Below are positions 56,427 to 64,000 of a stretch of DNA of 64,000 nucleotides, piece after piece; positions within the stretch are counted from its first letter, which is position 1, and each line of letters starts with the position of its first letter. The position numbers were made by a program, and so were the translations under genes. The notes beneath the pieces were generated by a model, which saw only the letters and a program-made list of their open reading frames with translations, did not search any database and had not been told where the DNA came from. Source of the DNA: Dyella_A sp051962475 (GTDB lineage: Bacteria; Pseudomonadota; Gammaproteobacteria; Xanthomonadales; Rhodanobacteraceae); assembly GCF_051962475.1 (NCBI RefSeq), contig NZ_JBQCCF010000069.1:1-64000 (forward strand), in the 5' to 3' direction.

Positions 56427-57626
56427 ATGATCCGACCCCTGGCCTGCCTGATCGCCTTCGCTCTTGCCGGCACCGCGCTGGCCCAGAACGACCCGCCGAT
56501 CACCCTCGACACTCACGTCGATATCCCCTTCACCTACATGCACGAGTCGCGCTTCGACGTCGGCAAGGACACGCCGCTGCTGGTCGACCTGGGCAAGATG
56601 GAGCGCGGCGGGCTCAACGCCGCGTTCTTCGTGATCTGGGTGCCACAGCACAAACTGGACGCCGCCGGCTACGCGAAAGCCGTGCAGCAGGCCGAGGAGA
56701 AATACGACGCTATCGGCGACATGCTGATGACCTACCCCGACCGCATCCGCCCGGCCACCACGCCCGCGCAGGCGCTGGCCAATCGAAAGACCGGCCTGCT
56801 GTCGGCGATGATCGGCGTCGAGAACGCCTACTCGCTCGGCCATGACCTCAAGCGACTCGATGCCGCCTACGACCGCGGCGCGCGCTACGTCGGCCTGGTC
56901 CACGTCGGCAACAACGACCTGTGCACCAGCTCACTGCCCGATACCGAACACGGCGAGAGCGCGATGAACAGCCCGGGCGACCGCGGCATGAGCGACTTCG
57001 GTCGCGCGGTGGTCAAACGCGCCAACGCGCTCGGCATCATGGTCGACATCTCGCACGCGTCGGACCGCTGCGTGCGCGACGCGCTCGCGGTATCCACCGC
57101 GCCGATCATCGCCTCGCACTCGGGTGCGCGCGCCGTGCTCGACCACCCGCGCAACCTGCCCGACGACCTGCTGCGCGCCATCGCCGCCAAGGGCGGCGTG
57201 GTCCAGGCGGTGGCGTACAAGGAATTCCTGAAGAAGGACCCGGGCCGCGAAGCGGCCGAGAAGAAACTGCAGGCGCAGGTCGCCCACGACGCCGGCGACA
57301 AGGAGTACGACTCGGACAAGCACGACTACCTGCCGGCGATGGCCAAGGGCATGGCCGAGATCGAGAAGAAATACCCGCTGCCCACGGTGGACGACTACGT
57401 GAAGCAGATCCGCCACATGGTGGACGTGGCCGGCATCGATCACGTCGGCATCGCCTCGGACTTCGACGGCGGCGGCGGCATCACCGGCTGGGCCGATGCC
57501 AGCCAGACCCGCAACGTCACCGCCGCGCTGCGGCGCGCCGGCTTCAGCGATGGGGACATCGCGAAGATCTGGGGCAGGAATCTGCTGCGGGTGTGGGGCG
57601 AGGTGGAACGTGATGCGGGGCGGTAA
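56427..57626 (+). CDS. Secreted M19 membrane-dipeptidase family enzyme
   Basis: A 399-residue zinc dipeptidase. The signal peptide is MIRPLACLIAFALAGTALA. Metal-site marks are LDTHVDIPF (HxD), the Glu in IGVENAYSLG, SHASDR, ASHSGARAV and DFDGGGG. Family members hydrolyse dipeptides and accept a D-residue at the C-terminus, so L,D-dipeptides from murein are plausible. It begins 17 bases after the decarboxylase stop, so the two are likely co-transcribed. Confidence 0.92.
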   Translation: MIRPLACLIAFALAGTALAQNDPPITLDTHVDIPFTYMHESRFDVGKDTPLLVDLGKMERGGLNAAFFVIWVPQHKLDAAGYAKAVQQAEEKYDAIGDMLMTYPDRIRPATTPAQALANRKTGLLSAMIGVENAYSLGHDLKRLDAAYDRGARYVGLVHVGNNDLCTSSLPDTEHGESAMNSPGDRGMSDFGRAVVKRANALGIMVDISHASDRCVRDALAVSTAPIIASHSGARAVLDHPRNLPDDLLRAIAAKGGVVQAVAYKEFLKKDPGREAAEKKLQAQVAHDAGDKEYDSDKHDYLPAMAKGMAEIEKKYPLPTVDDYVKQIRHMVDVAGIDHVGIASDFDGGGGITGWADASQTRNVTAALRRAGFSDGDIAKIWGRNLLRVWGEVERDAGR

Positions 57627-57644
57627 GGTGATGGTGAATCAAGA

Positions 57645-57771
57645 GCGCCCCCTCACCCCAACCCTCTCCCCCGACGGCTTCGCCGCCAAGGGAGAGGGAG
57701 CAAGAGCGGGGCGCGCTCTAGCTCCCTCTCCCCCTGCATCGCAGGGGGAGAGGGTTGGGGTGAGGGGGCGC
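57645..57771. repeat. Palindromic repeat, family A (CCCTCACCCCAACCCTCTCCC type)
   Basis: A perfect 28-bp inverted repeat (57645-57672 with 57744-57771) with a nested inner pair (57690-57701 with 57721-57732). The same sequence type is widespread between genes in many proteobacteria. Its right arm contains the ribosome site and start codon predicted for the next gene. Confidence 0.9.
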
Positions 57772-59316
57772 ATTTGCTTCGCCCTGGCTCTCACCCTGGC
57801 CACATTCACCGCCACAGCCACACCTCACCAAGAGCCAAACCCAACCTACGACCACATCCTCGACAGCGTCGTCACTCGCTACCACCTCCCCGGCATCGCC
57901 GTCGGCGTCATCGAACACGGCAAGGTCGTCTACACCGCCACCCGTGGCGAAACCATCGCCGGCTCCGGCCACAAGATCGACGCCCACACGCTGTTCAAGA
58001 TCGCCTCCAACAGCAAGGCGATGACCACCGCCCTGCTCGGCCGCCTGGTCGACCAGGGCAAGCTGCGCTGGGACGACCCGGTGACGAAGTACTTGGCCGA
58101 CTTCGCCATGCACGATCCGTGGGTGACGAAGAACATGCGCGTGGCCGACCTGCTCACCCACTCCAGCGGCCTGCCCGAGGGCGGCGGCGACCTGATGCTG
58201 TGGCCCGAGCCGAACGCCTACACGCGGCAGGACATCATCCACGGCCTGCGCTACATCCAGCCCGGCTACAGCTTTCGCTCGAAGTACCAGTACGACAACC
58301 TGCTTTATGTGGTGGCCGGCGAAGTCGCCGCCGCGGCGGGCGGCGCGCCGTACGAGACGCTGATGCACCGCGAGGTGTTCCAGCCGCTCGGCCTTACCCG
58401 CTGCCAGGTCGGCGCGTGGAAGCGCGATGCGGTGGGCGACGTGGCGCAGCCGCATCGCCAGGTCGAGGGCCGCAACGAGCCGATCCGCGAGGACGGCGCG
58501 ACGATTCCGGCGATCACCTCGGCACCGGCCGGCGGCATCCGCTGCGACCTCACCGACATGTTGACCTGGGCGAAGAACTGGTTGGCGCCCACGCCAGCGC
58601 AGCTCACCTGGCTGTCCGAAGAGCAGCGCCGCGTGCTGCAGTCGCCGCACATGCTGATCCCCGTATCGAAGCAGCGTCGGGAGTGGGATCACAGCCACGT
58701 GATGGCCTACGGCTACGGCTGGCGTATGGCCGATGTCGATGGCCACTGGACCGTGTGGCACACCGGCACGCTGTCGGGCATGTACTCGGAACTGATGCTG
58801 CTGCCGGACCAGCGCAGCGGCTTCGTGTTCCTGATCAACGGCGAAGCCGACGATGCGCGCACCGTGCTGGGCGAGCTGCTGCTCAAGCATTTCACCGCGC
58901 CGCACGACACCCGCGATGTCGCCTGGTACGCCAATGCGCTGGACCGCGCCGAGCAGGCCGACAGCCGCCGCACGCCCGCGCCGGACACGTCGCATGCCAT
59001 GCCCGTATCGCCCAAGGAAGCGGCCGCGTGGAACGGTCGCTACAGCGATCCCTGGCTGGGTGAGATGACGCTGTGCACAGACGGTGACCGCGTGCGCTTC
59101 GCGGTGGCGAAATCGCCCAAGCTCGCCGGCGAGGTGCGTCGTCTGCACGATCGCCTGCTGGTGCACTGGGACGACGCCACGGTGTATCCCGACGCGTGGC
59201 TCGACGTGCACCCCGGCCGGCCGGTGACGCTGACGATGGCCAAGGCCGACGCTCTGGCCGACTTCAGCTCCGACTACGAGGACCTGCGCTTCACGCGCAC
59301 CGGAGACTGCCCGTGA
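57760..59316 (+). CDS. Secreted penicillin-binding-type serine hydrolase with C-terminal DUF3471-like domain
   Basis: About 518 residues from the GTG at 57760, which gives a clean signal peptide (RGRICFALALTLATFTATA) and has GGAGAGGG upstream. Both ribosome site and start lie in the right arm of repeat A. Reading from an ATG at 57631 instead would add a repeat-encoded, Pro/Gly-rich leader. Catalytic marks: SxxK in IASNSKAM, Tyr-Asp-Asn in YQYDNLLY, and HTG in WHTGTLSG. The C-terminal part (about residue 410 on) resembles DUF3471. D-aminopeptidase, DD-peptidase or esterase activity are all possible. Confidence 0.82.
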   Translation: MRGRICFALALTLATFTATATPHQEPNPTYDHILDSVVTRYHLPGIAVGVIEHGKVVYTATRGETIAGSGHKIDAHTLFKIASNSKAMTTALLGRLVDQGKLRWDDPVTKYLADFAMHDPWVTKNMRVADLLTHSSGLPEGGGDLMLWPEPNAYTRQDIIHGLRYIQPGYSFRSKYQYDNLLYVVAGEVAAAAGGAPYETLMHREVFQPLGLTRCQVGAWKRDAVGDVAQPHRQVEGRNEPIREDGATIPAITSAPAGGIRCDLTDMLTWAKNWLAPTPAQLTWLSEEQRRVLQSPHMLIPVSKQRREWDHSHVMAYGYGWRMADVDGHWTVWHTGTLSGMYSELMLLPDQRSGFVFLINGEADDARTVLGELLLKHFTAPHDTRDVAWYANALDRAEQADSRRTPAPDTSHAMPVSPKEAAAWNGRYSDPWLGEMTLCTDGDRVRFAVAKSPKLAGEVRRLHDRLLVHWDDATVYPDAWLDVHPGRPVTLTMAKADALADFSSDYEDLRFTRTGDCP

Positions 59317-59340
59317 CCCAACAGGTTCCTGCGCCCAACC

Positions 59341-59382
59341 CGTGCTTGCCGTTGTGCCCGGTCGCGCACAAGGTGCGCGCTT
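59341..59382. repeat. Degenerate half copy of palindromic repeat family B
   Basis: CTTGCCGTTGTGCCCGGTCG and the following GCGCACAAGGTGCGCGCTTA align with the right half of the complete copy at 59532-59572. It looks like an eroded relic in the 245-base gap between two hydrolase genes. Confidence 0.6.
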
Positions 59383-59505
59383 ACACCCGCGCATCGACCT
59401 TGCTGGCAATCGCTGACCGGCCAGTTGCACCAGCGGCACCTATCCCGACCCACGTCAGCTCCGGCGACGGGGATCCGCATGTCACACGCAGCGGACACGC
59501 CGCTG

Positions 59506-59572
59506 TAGGAGCGCACCCTGTGCGCGATCCACGCTTGCCGCTACGCCCGATCGCGCACAGGATGCGCTCCTA
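59506..59572. repeat. Palindromic repeat, family B (TAGGAGCGCACCCTGTGCGCGA type)
   Basis: 22-bp arms (59506-59527 and 59551-59572) with one mismatch flank a 23-base loop. The right arm includes ATGCGCTCCTA, in frame with the VanX-like gene. Confidence 0.88.
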
Positions 59573-60272
59573 TATGATCGCGCTGGTTCTCATGGCGATC
59601 GCCATGCCGGCTTTCGCGGACGAGCCCGTCACGCTTTCCTCCGCAAGCACGGCCGCGGAAGCGCACCTGGTCGACATCCGCACGCTGGTGCCGGACATCC
59701 ACGAAGACATCAAGTACGCCGGCCACGACAACTTCGTCGGGCGCCCGGTGGACGGCTACGCCGCGCCGAAGTGCCTGCTGCTGAAACCCGTCGCCGAGGC
59801 GCTGGCGCGCGTCGAGCACGACCTGCGCCGCGAGCACGCGCGTTTGCGGATCTGGGACTGCTATCGCCCCGCGCGCGCGGTGGCCGACTTCGTGCGCTGG
59901 GCGCACGACCTGTCCGACCAGACCACCAAGACCACGCACTACCCGAATCTCGACAAGTCGAAACTGCTCGGCGACTACATAGCCCCGGTCTCCGGCCACA
60001 GCCGCGGCGCCACCGCCGACCTGACCATGGAGCAGTGCGATGCGCACGAGCGCCACTGCAAACCGCTGGACATGGGCACGCCGTTCGACTGGTTCGGGCT
60101 GCGCGCCAACACCGACAACCCCGGTGTCACTACCGAGCAACGTGCGAACCGCCAGCGCCTGCTGCGCGCCATGGCGCGCGAAGGCTTCAAGAACTATCCG
60201 ATGGAGTGGTGGCACTACACCCTCCAGCCCGAGCCCACGCCGCACACGATGTACGACGTGCCGATCCGCTAG
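59562..60272 (+). CDS. VanX-type D-Ala-D-Ala dipeptidase
   Basis: About 236 residues with an N-terminal export signal (MIALVLMAIAMPAFADEP). M15D zinc motifs are SGHSRGATADLTM (SxHxxGxAxD) and the EWWHY Glu-His pair; RIWDCYRPARAV is also family-typical. The enzyme splits D-Ala-D-Ala. Start is either the ATG at 59562 within repeat B, which adds a positively charged MRSY, or the ATG at 59574. No vanHA-type genes are near, so a murein-turnover role is more likely than glycopeptide resistance. Confidence 0.88.
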   Translation: MRSYMIALVLMAIAMPAFADEPVTLSSASTAAEAHLVDIRTLVPDIHEDIKYAGHDNFVGRPVDGYAAPKCLLLKPVAEALARVEHDLRREHARLRIWDCYRPARAVADFVRWAHDLSDQTTKTTHYPNLDKSKLLGDYIAPVSGHSRGATADLTMEQCDAHERHCKPLDMGTPFDWFGLRANTDNPGVTTEQRANRQRLLRAMAREGFKNYPMEWWHYTLQPEPTPHTMYDVPIR

Positions 60273-60281
60273 GGATCACCC

Positions 60282-60342
60282 GTAGGAGCGCACCCTGTGC
60301 GCGACCGGGGCAACAGCGGTCGCCCACAGGGTGCGCTCCTAC
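60282..60342. repeat. Palindromic repeat, family B, second complete copy
   Basis: 25-bp arms (60282-60306 and 60318-60342) with one mismatch and an 11-base loop. It lies 9 bases after the VanX-like stop. Its stem may also act as a transcript-end hairpin. Confidence 0.88.
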
Positions 60343-60387
60343 AAGAACCGCCGCGTTGATGCAGCGTACGAACAGGAAGCGCCAGTC

Positions 60388-61443
60388 ATGTACCGATGGT
60401 TTGCCAACCTTGCGTTGATCGCCCTCGTTTCCGGCCCTGCCATGGCCCGCACCGCCACGAGCACGGTGGACGCACTGATGCAGCCCTACACCGGCGATGT
60501 CCCCGGCGCCTCGCTGCTGATCCTCAAGGACGGCAAGCCGGTGGTGCGCCGCGGCTTCGGCTACGCCGATCTCGAGCATCACGTGCCAGCCACGCCCGCC
60601 ACCGACTACCGACTCGCCTCGGTGAGCAAGCAGTTCACCGCCGCAGCGATCCTGCTGCTGGCCGAGGACCACAAGCTGTCGCTGGACGACTCCATCCGCC
60701 ACTGGCTGCCCACGCTGCCGGCCTTCACCGACCGCATCCAGCTGCGCCAGTTGCTCGACCACACCGGCGGCCTGCTTGATTACGAAGACCTGATCCCCCC
60801 CGCGCAGACCGAGCAGGTCAGCGACACCGACGTGCTGCGGCTGATCGCGCAGACCGATCACGGCTACTTCCCGCCGGGCTCGGCCTACCGCTACAGCAAC
60901 ACCGGCTACGTGCTGCTCGGGCTGGTGATCGAGAAGGCGTCGGGCATGACCCTGCCGGCCTTCCTGAAGGCGCGCATCTTCGCGCCACTGCACATGGACC
61001 ACACCCTGCTCTACGAGCACCAGCGTGGCCCGGCCGTGCCGGACCGCGCCTACGGCTACAGCCGGATCGACGGCCACTGGCGGCGCACCGACCAGAGCGT
61101 CACCTCGGCGACCCGCGGCGACGGCGGCATCTACGCGTCGATCGACGACCTGGCCAAGTGGGACGCCGCGCTGTATGACGACCGCCTGCTCAGCGCCGCC
61201 TCGCGCCAGCTCGCCTTCAGCCCACACGTGAAGGTCACCGGCGAGCCGTACGAAGCGCAGTACGGTTTCGGCTGGCGCATCACCGGCGACACGCTGTGGC
61301 ACTCCGGCGAGAGCATGGGCTTTCGCAACGTGATCGTGCGCTGGCCGAAGCGCCACCTCACCGTGATCCTGCTCAGCAACCGCAACGACCCCGAGCCGTA
61401 CCAGACCGTGCTGAAGATCGCGCAGCCCTGGCTCGCGGATTGA
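60388..61443 (+). CDS. Secreted beta-lactamase-family serine hydrolase
   Basis: 351 residues. The signal peptide is MYRWFANLALIALVSGPAMA. Catalytic marks are SxxK in LASVSKQF, Tyr-Ser-Asn in YRYSNTGY and HSG in LWHSGESMGF, as in DD-peptidases and D-aminopeptidases. AGGAAG lies 9 bases before the ATG. It differs from the serine hydrolase at 57760 in lacking the C-terminal domain. Substrate unknown; D-amino-acid peptides are suggested by the neighbours. Confidence 0.88.
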   Translation: MYRWFANLALIALVSGPAMARTATSTVDALMQPYTGDVPGASLLILKDGKPVVRRGFGYADLEHHVPATPATDYRLASVSKQFTAAAILLLAEDHKLSLDDSIRHWLPTLPAFTDRIQLRQLLDHTGGLLDYEDLIPPAQTEQVSDTDVLRLIAQTDHGYFPPGSAYRYSNTGYVLLGLVIEKASGMTLPAFLKARIFAPLHMDHTLLYEHQRGPAVPDRAYGYSRIDGHWRRTDQSVTSATRGDGGIYASIDDLAKWDAALYDDRLLSAASRQLAFSPHVKVTGEPYEAQYGFGWRITGDTLWHSGESMGFRNVIVRWPKRHLTVILLSNRNDPEPYQTVLKIAQPWLAD

Positions 61444-61490
61444 CCTTGCGCTTCACGCACTTCATGCACGTCCGAAGGAAAGCTGCTCCG

Positions 61491-62297
61491 ATGTCCCGTT
61501 CGCTCCTGCCCCGCACGATCCGCCAGCTCGGCCTGCTCGCCGGCATCGCCCTGCTCGCCGCCTGCGCCCACGCGCCGCCACGCAATCCGCTGGCGACCTG
61601 GGTGCCCTCGCCCAACCACGACATCCGCCGGCCGGTGCTGGTCGTGGTGCACTTCACCAACGAGGACTCGGCGCAGCAGGCGCTGGACACCCTGCGCACG
61701 CGCAACAGCGGCGGGCCGGTCAGTGCGCACTACCTGATCGGCAAGGACGGCCACATCTACCAGTTGGTGAGTGACCAACTGCGCGCCTGGCACGCCGGCG
61801 GCGGGCGCTGGGGCACCATCACCGACCTCAACTCCGCTTCGATCGGCATCGAGCTGGACAACAACGGCCACGAGCCCTTCGGCCAGCCGCTGGTCGACAG
61901 CCTGCTGCGCCTGCTCGGCGACCTCACCACGCGGCTGCAAATCCCGCCCACGCAGATCATCGGCCACGAAGACCTCGCGCCCACGCGCAAGGACGACCCC
62001 GGCCCGTACTTCCCCTGGAGCACGCTGGCCCAGGCCGGCTTCGGCCTGTGGCCGCAGGGGCCGCTGTGCGATCCGCCCGCCGGCTTCGATCCGTGGATGG
62101 CGCTGGCCGTGGTCGGCTACCCGCTGGACGACCGCCCGGGCGCGGTGCGCTCGTTCCACCACCACTTCCGCGCGATGCAGGGCGAGACGCTGGATGCCGA
62201 GGATGCGCGCATCCTCTACAACCTGGCGCAGCGGATCGACGGCGGCGGCAATGCCTGTGTGCCCTCTGCGGCCAGAGAGACCGAAAGTAGCCCCTAG
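61491..62297 (+). CDS. N-acetylmuramoyl-L-alanine amidase lipoprotein (AmiD-like)
   Basis: A 268-residue amidase_2 protein. The signal peptide ends in the lipobox LAAC (Cys26). Zinc and catalytic marks are VVVHFTNEDS (His), SAHYLIGKDG, AWHAGG and GHEDLAPTRKDDPGPYFPW (His and Asp). A C-terminal helical domain (SFHHHFRA) resembles the peptidoglycan-binding part of AmiD. It should cut MurNAc-L-Ala bonds at the outer membrane, freeing stem peptides. AAGGAA lies upstream. Last gene of the plus arm. Confidence 0.92.
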   Translation: MSRSLLPRTIRQLGLLAGIALLAACAHAPPRNPLATWVPSPNHDIRRPVLVVVHFTNEDSAQQALDTLRTRNSGGPVSAHYLIGKDGHIYQLVSDQLRAWHAGGGRWGTITDLNSASIGIELDNNGHEPFGQPLVDSLLRLLGDLTTRLQIPPTQIIGHEDLAPTRKDDPGPYFPWSTLAQAGFGLWPQGPLCDPPAGFDPWMALAVVGYPLDDRPGAVRSFHHHFRAMQGETLDAEDARILYNLAQRIDGGGNACVPSAARETESSP

Positions 62298-62333
62298 AAG
62301 CGTCCCTCACACCTTTCCGTTATTGCCGTGTTC

Positions 62334-62361
62334 GATGGCGATGGCAATGGCAATGGCAATG
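62334..62361. repeat. Short hexanucleotide tandem repeat
   Basis: About five imperfect copies of (G/A)ATGGC lie in the 311-base gap after the amidase gene. Apart from this and repeat C, I see nothing in the gap. Confidence 0.6.
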
Positions 62362-62426
62362 ACTGTGCGCCTCACCCGGCCCGGGAAAACTGGACGCGGC
62401 CAACCGGAAGCACCGCCCACTTTGCC

Positions 62427-62503
62427 GTCATTCCCGCAAAAGCGGGAATCCACGGTGACCGCTGCATCAGAGCTAGATGGATTCCCGCTTTCGCGGGAAT
62501 GAC
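62427..62503. repeat. Palindromic repeat, family C (GTCATTCCCGC...GCGGGAATCCA type)
   Basis: 26-bp arms (62427-62452 and 62478-62503) with one mismatch. Each arm is itself a small hairpin (ATTCCCGC/GCGGGAAT). A common intergenic repeat in Xanthomonadales and relatives. It separates the amidase gene from convergent recD. Confidence 0.9.
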
Positions 62504-62608
62504 AGCTCTTGGGCTTCTGCGCAGATATAGAGCTTCATCGCGCCAGTGATATCCAGCGTCACGTGCGCACGCTGCTGCACGACCAGAGCAGCACGGCGCA
62601 CCATGCGC

Positions 62609-64000
62609 TCAGCCCCCGTCGCCAGTCCGCGATAACCGCGGTGCCAACCCACCGGCGCGTTGCACCGGCCGATCCAGCGCCGCCGCGACCGCCTCGCCCG
62701 TACCCCACAGCTCGACCTGCCGCTTCGCCCGCGACAGCCCGGTGTAGAGCAGCTGGCGCGACAGCAGGCGGTGTTCGGGATCGGGGGGCAGCAACACGGC
62801 GGCGAGGTCGTACTCGGAGCCCTGGCTCTTGTGCACGGTGATGGCGAAGCCGCCCTCGTGCGGCGGCAGCGTGCCGGGGGCGAAGCTGCGCGCGCTGGCG
62901 CGGCCGTGTTCGTCCACCGTCTCGAACCACACGCGCAGCGAACCGTCCGGTTCGGCCAGGCACAGGCCGACGTCGCCGTTGTACAGCCGCGCGGCATAGT
63001 CGTTGCGGGTCACCAGCACGGCGCGGCCGGCGTACCAGTGGCGGTCCGGCGGCACGCCCCAGAGCTGCTTCAGGCGCTGCTCGATCCAGCCGTTGAGGGC
63101 GAGCGCGCCGAAGGCGTCCTCGCGCAGCGCCGACAGCAGCTGCCGCTGCGCCAGCGCGCGCAGCGCCTGCACGGCCGCTGCCGCGCGCGCCTCGATGTTG
63201 GCCTCGTCGCGGGGAAGCAGCGCGGGACGGATCGGCAGCGCGGCCAGTGCATCGCACCAGCCGGCCAGCGCACGGCGCAGCGCCGCGGCATCAGCCACGT
63301 CACGCCAGCGCGCGTCGTCGCGGGCGGCGGCCATCGCCTCGCGCAGCGCGCCTTCGTCGCCCCGTCGCACCGCCTGGTTGATCGGCACCAGCTGCCGCTC
63401 GGCGCGGAAGCTGTGTTCCAGCCGCACCAGATCCCCGCGCGGATCGGCCTCGAACGCGCTCACCAGATCCATCAGCACGGAACCAGCGGCGACCGAGGTG
63501 AGCTGATCGGCGTCGCCCACCAGCACCAGGGTGGCCTGCGGCCGCACCGCGTCGAGCAGCGCACGCAGCATCGCCAGGTCGACCATGGAGGCCTCGTCCA
63601 CCACCACTACGTCGGCGGCCAGCGGATGCGCGGCGTCGCGAGTGAAGCAGTTGCGGCGCGGGTCGTAGCCGAGCAGGCGATGCAGGGTCAGCGCCTCGCT
63701 GTCGGGGATCGTCGCCAGCGCGGCGCTCCAGCTGTCGTCGAGCTGAGACGCCAGCGCCTGCTTGCCCTGCCGCAGCGACTGCACCAGCCGCTGTGCCGCC
63801 TTGCCGGTAGGCGCGGCGACCTGGATCGACAGTGTCGTGTCGGCGGCCTGTCGCTGCAGCGCCAGCAGCATGCGCAGCACGGTGGTGGTCTTGCCGGTGC
63901 CGGGGCCGCCGGTGAGCACGAACAGCCGGCGCCCGGCGACTGCCGCCACCGCCTCGCGCTGGCGCTGCACGGTGTCGGAGCGGTTACCGTGGAACAGGGT
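62609..64000 (-). CDS. recD: Exodeoxyribonuclease V alpha subunit RecD, partial
   Basis: 5'-3' helicase subunit of RecBCD. The frame is open past the window edge, so the N-terminus is missing; 463 codons are seen. Motifs are Walker A LTGGPGTGKTTT, APTGKAAQRL, Walker B VVVVDEASMVDL, VLVGDADQL and the C-terminal FAITVHKSQGSEYD and LLYTGLSRAK. The full family length is 600 or more residues. It converges on the amidase gene. Confidence 0.95.
   Translation of the reverse strand, partial: TLFHGNRSDTVQRQREAVAAVAGRRLFVLTGGPGTGKTTTVLRMLLALQRQAADTTLSIQVAAPTGKAAQRLVQSLRQGKQALASQLDDSWSAALATIPDSEALTLHRLLGYDPRRNCFTRDAAHPLAADVVVVDEASMVDLAMLRALLDAVRPQATLVLVGDADQLTSVAAGSVLMDLVSAFEADPRGDLVRLEHSFRAERQLVPINQAVRRGDEGALREAMAAARDDARWRDVADAAALRRALAGWCDALAALPIRPALLPRDEANIEARAAAAVQALRALAQRQLLSALREDAFGALALNGWIEQRLKQLWGVPPDRHWYAGRAVLVTRNDYAARLYNGDVGLCLAEPDGSLRVWFETVDEHGRASARSFAPGTLPPHEGGFAITVHKSQGSEYDLAAVLLPPDPEHRLLSRQLLYTGLSRAKRQVELWGTGEAVAAALDRPVQRAGGLAPRLSRTGDGG

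Noticed and set aside
59196..59561. N-terminal extension of the VanX-like protein
   Set aside because: The added residues are encoded by repeat B copies and the end of the preceding gene; no export signal would be at the N-terminus.
59562..60272. Glycopeptide resistance gene
   Set aside because: VanX alone does not confer resistance and no vanH/vanA/vanS/vanR genes are nearby; the context is murein turnover.
60388..61443. Beta-lactamase resistance determinant
   Set aside because: The SxxK/YSN/HSG set is shared by peptidases and esterases; no ampR-type regulator is adjacent and the context favours peptide hydrolysis.

Overview
The window is GC-rich, densely coded DNA from a gammaproteobacterium. 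A Clp-type Crp homologue, an E. coli-type SpeD with a GTG start, an Oar-like TonB-dependent receptor, a TIGR02449-zapA-6S RNA-fau block and a rph-rdgB-hemW block together suggest the Xanthomonadales, most likely Rhodanobacteraceae (Rhodanobacter/Dyella type). This placement is an inference from gene content and protein resemblance. No search was run.

Regions 1-17.8 kb are mainly housekeeping: a conserved hypothetical gene, citrate synthase, zinc-free ribosomal protein L31, a nucleoside hydrolase, recG, a RidA protein, spoT and rpoZ. A complete Mla phospholipid-transport set follows (mlaA facing mlaFEDCB), then gmk-yicC, and rph-rdgB-hemW on the other strand. MlaD is unusual in carrying two MCE domains. 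Region 17.9-25 kb is an envelope-linked Ser/Thr phosphorylation module: an FHA membrane protein, a kinase with a TM-sensor-TM-HAMP tail, a LysM lipoprotein, a PP2C phosphatase, a DUF1631 protein and a PilZ protein. Region 25-42 kb holds pepQ, a cyanide-insensitive-type bd oxidase, ygfB-pepP, a zapB-like gene, zapA, 6S RNA, fau, an EVE protein, rpiA, tRNA-Gln(CTG), rpsI-rplM, coq7, speD, clp, a MarR-GNAT fusion and a trpG-trpD-trpC-HAD operon. trpG is interrupted by two in-frame stop codons.

Region 42.4-62.3 kb looks like a dedicated system for taking apart murein (peptidoglycan) peptides and using their amino acids. A seven-gene minus-strand operon encodes a DUF819 membrane protein, a secreted NlpC/P60 peptidase, an L-Ala-D/L-Glu-type epimerase, an RpiR/MurR-family regulator, a secreted L,D-transpeptidase-fold protein, a dicarboxylate/amino-acid symporter and a D-arginine-dehydrogenase-like flavoenzyme. 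The divergent plus arm encodes a secreted transglutaminase-like protein, an Oar-like TonB receptor, a diaminopimelate decarboxylase homologue, a secreted M19 dipeptidase, two penicillin-binding-type serine hydrolases, a VanX-type D-Ala-D-Ala dipeptidase and a lipoprotein amidase. The shared intergenic region has two divergent promoter candidates and a TGGAAT-N5-ATTCCA operator candidate. Proposed logic: lipoprotein and periplasmic enzymes trim the peptides, transporters import them, and epimerase, dehydrogenase and decarboxylase convert L-Ala-D-Glu, D-amino acids and meso-DAP into ordinary metabolites. The distal part is studded with three families of palindromic repeats, one of which appears to supply a gene's start codon. 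The window ends inside recD.
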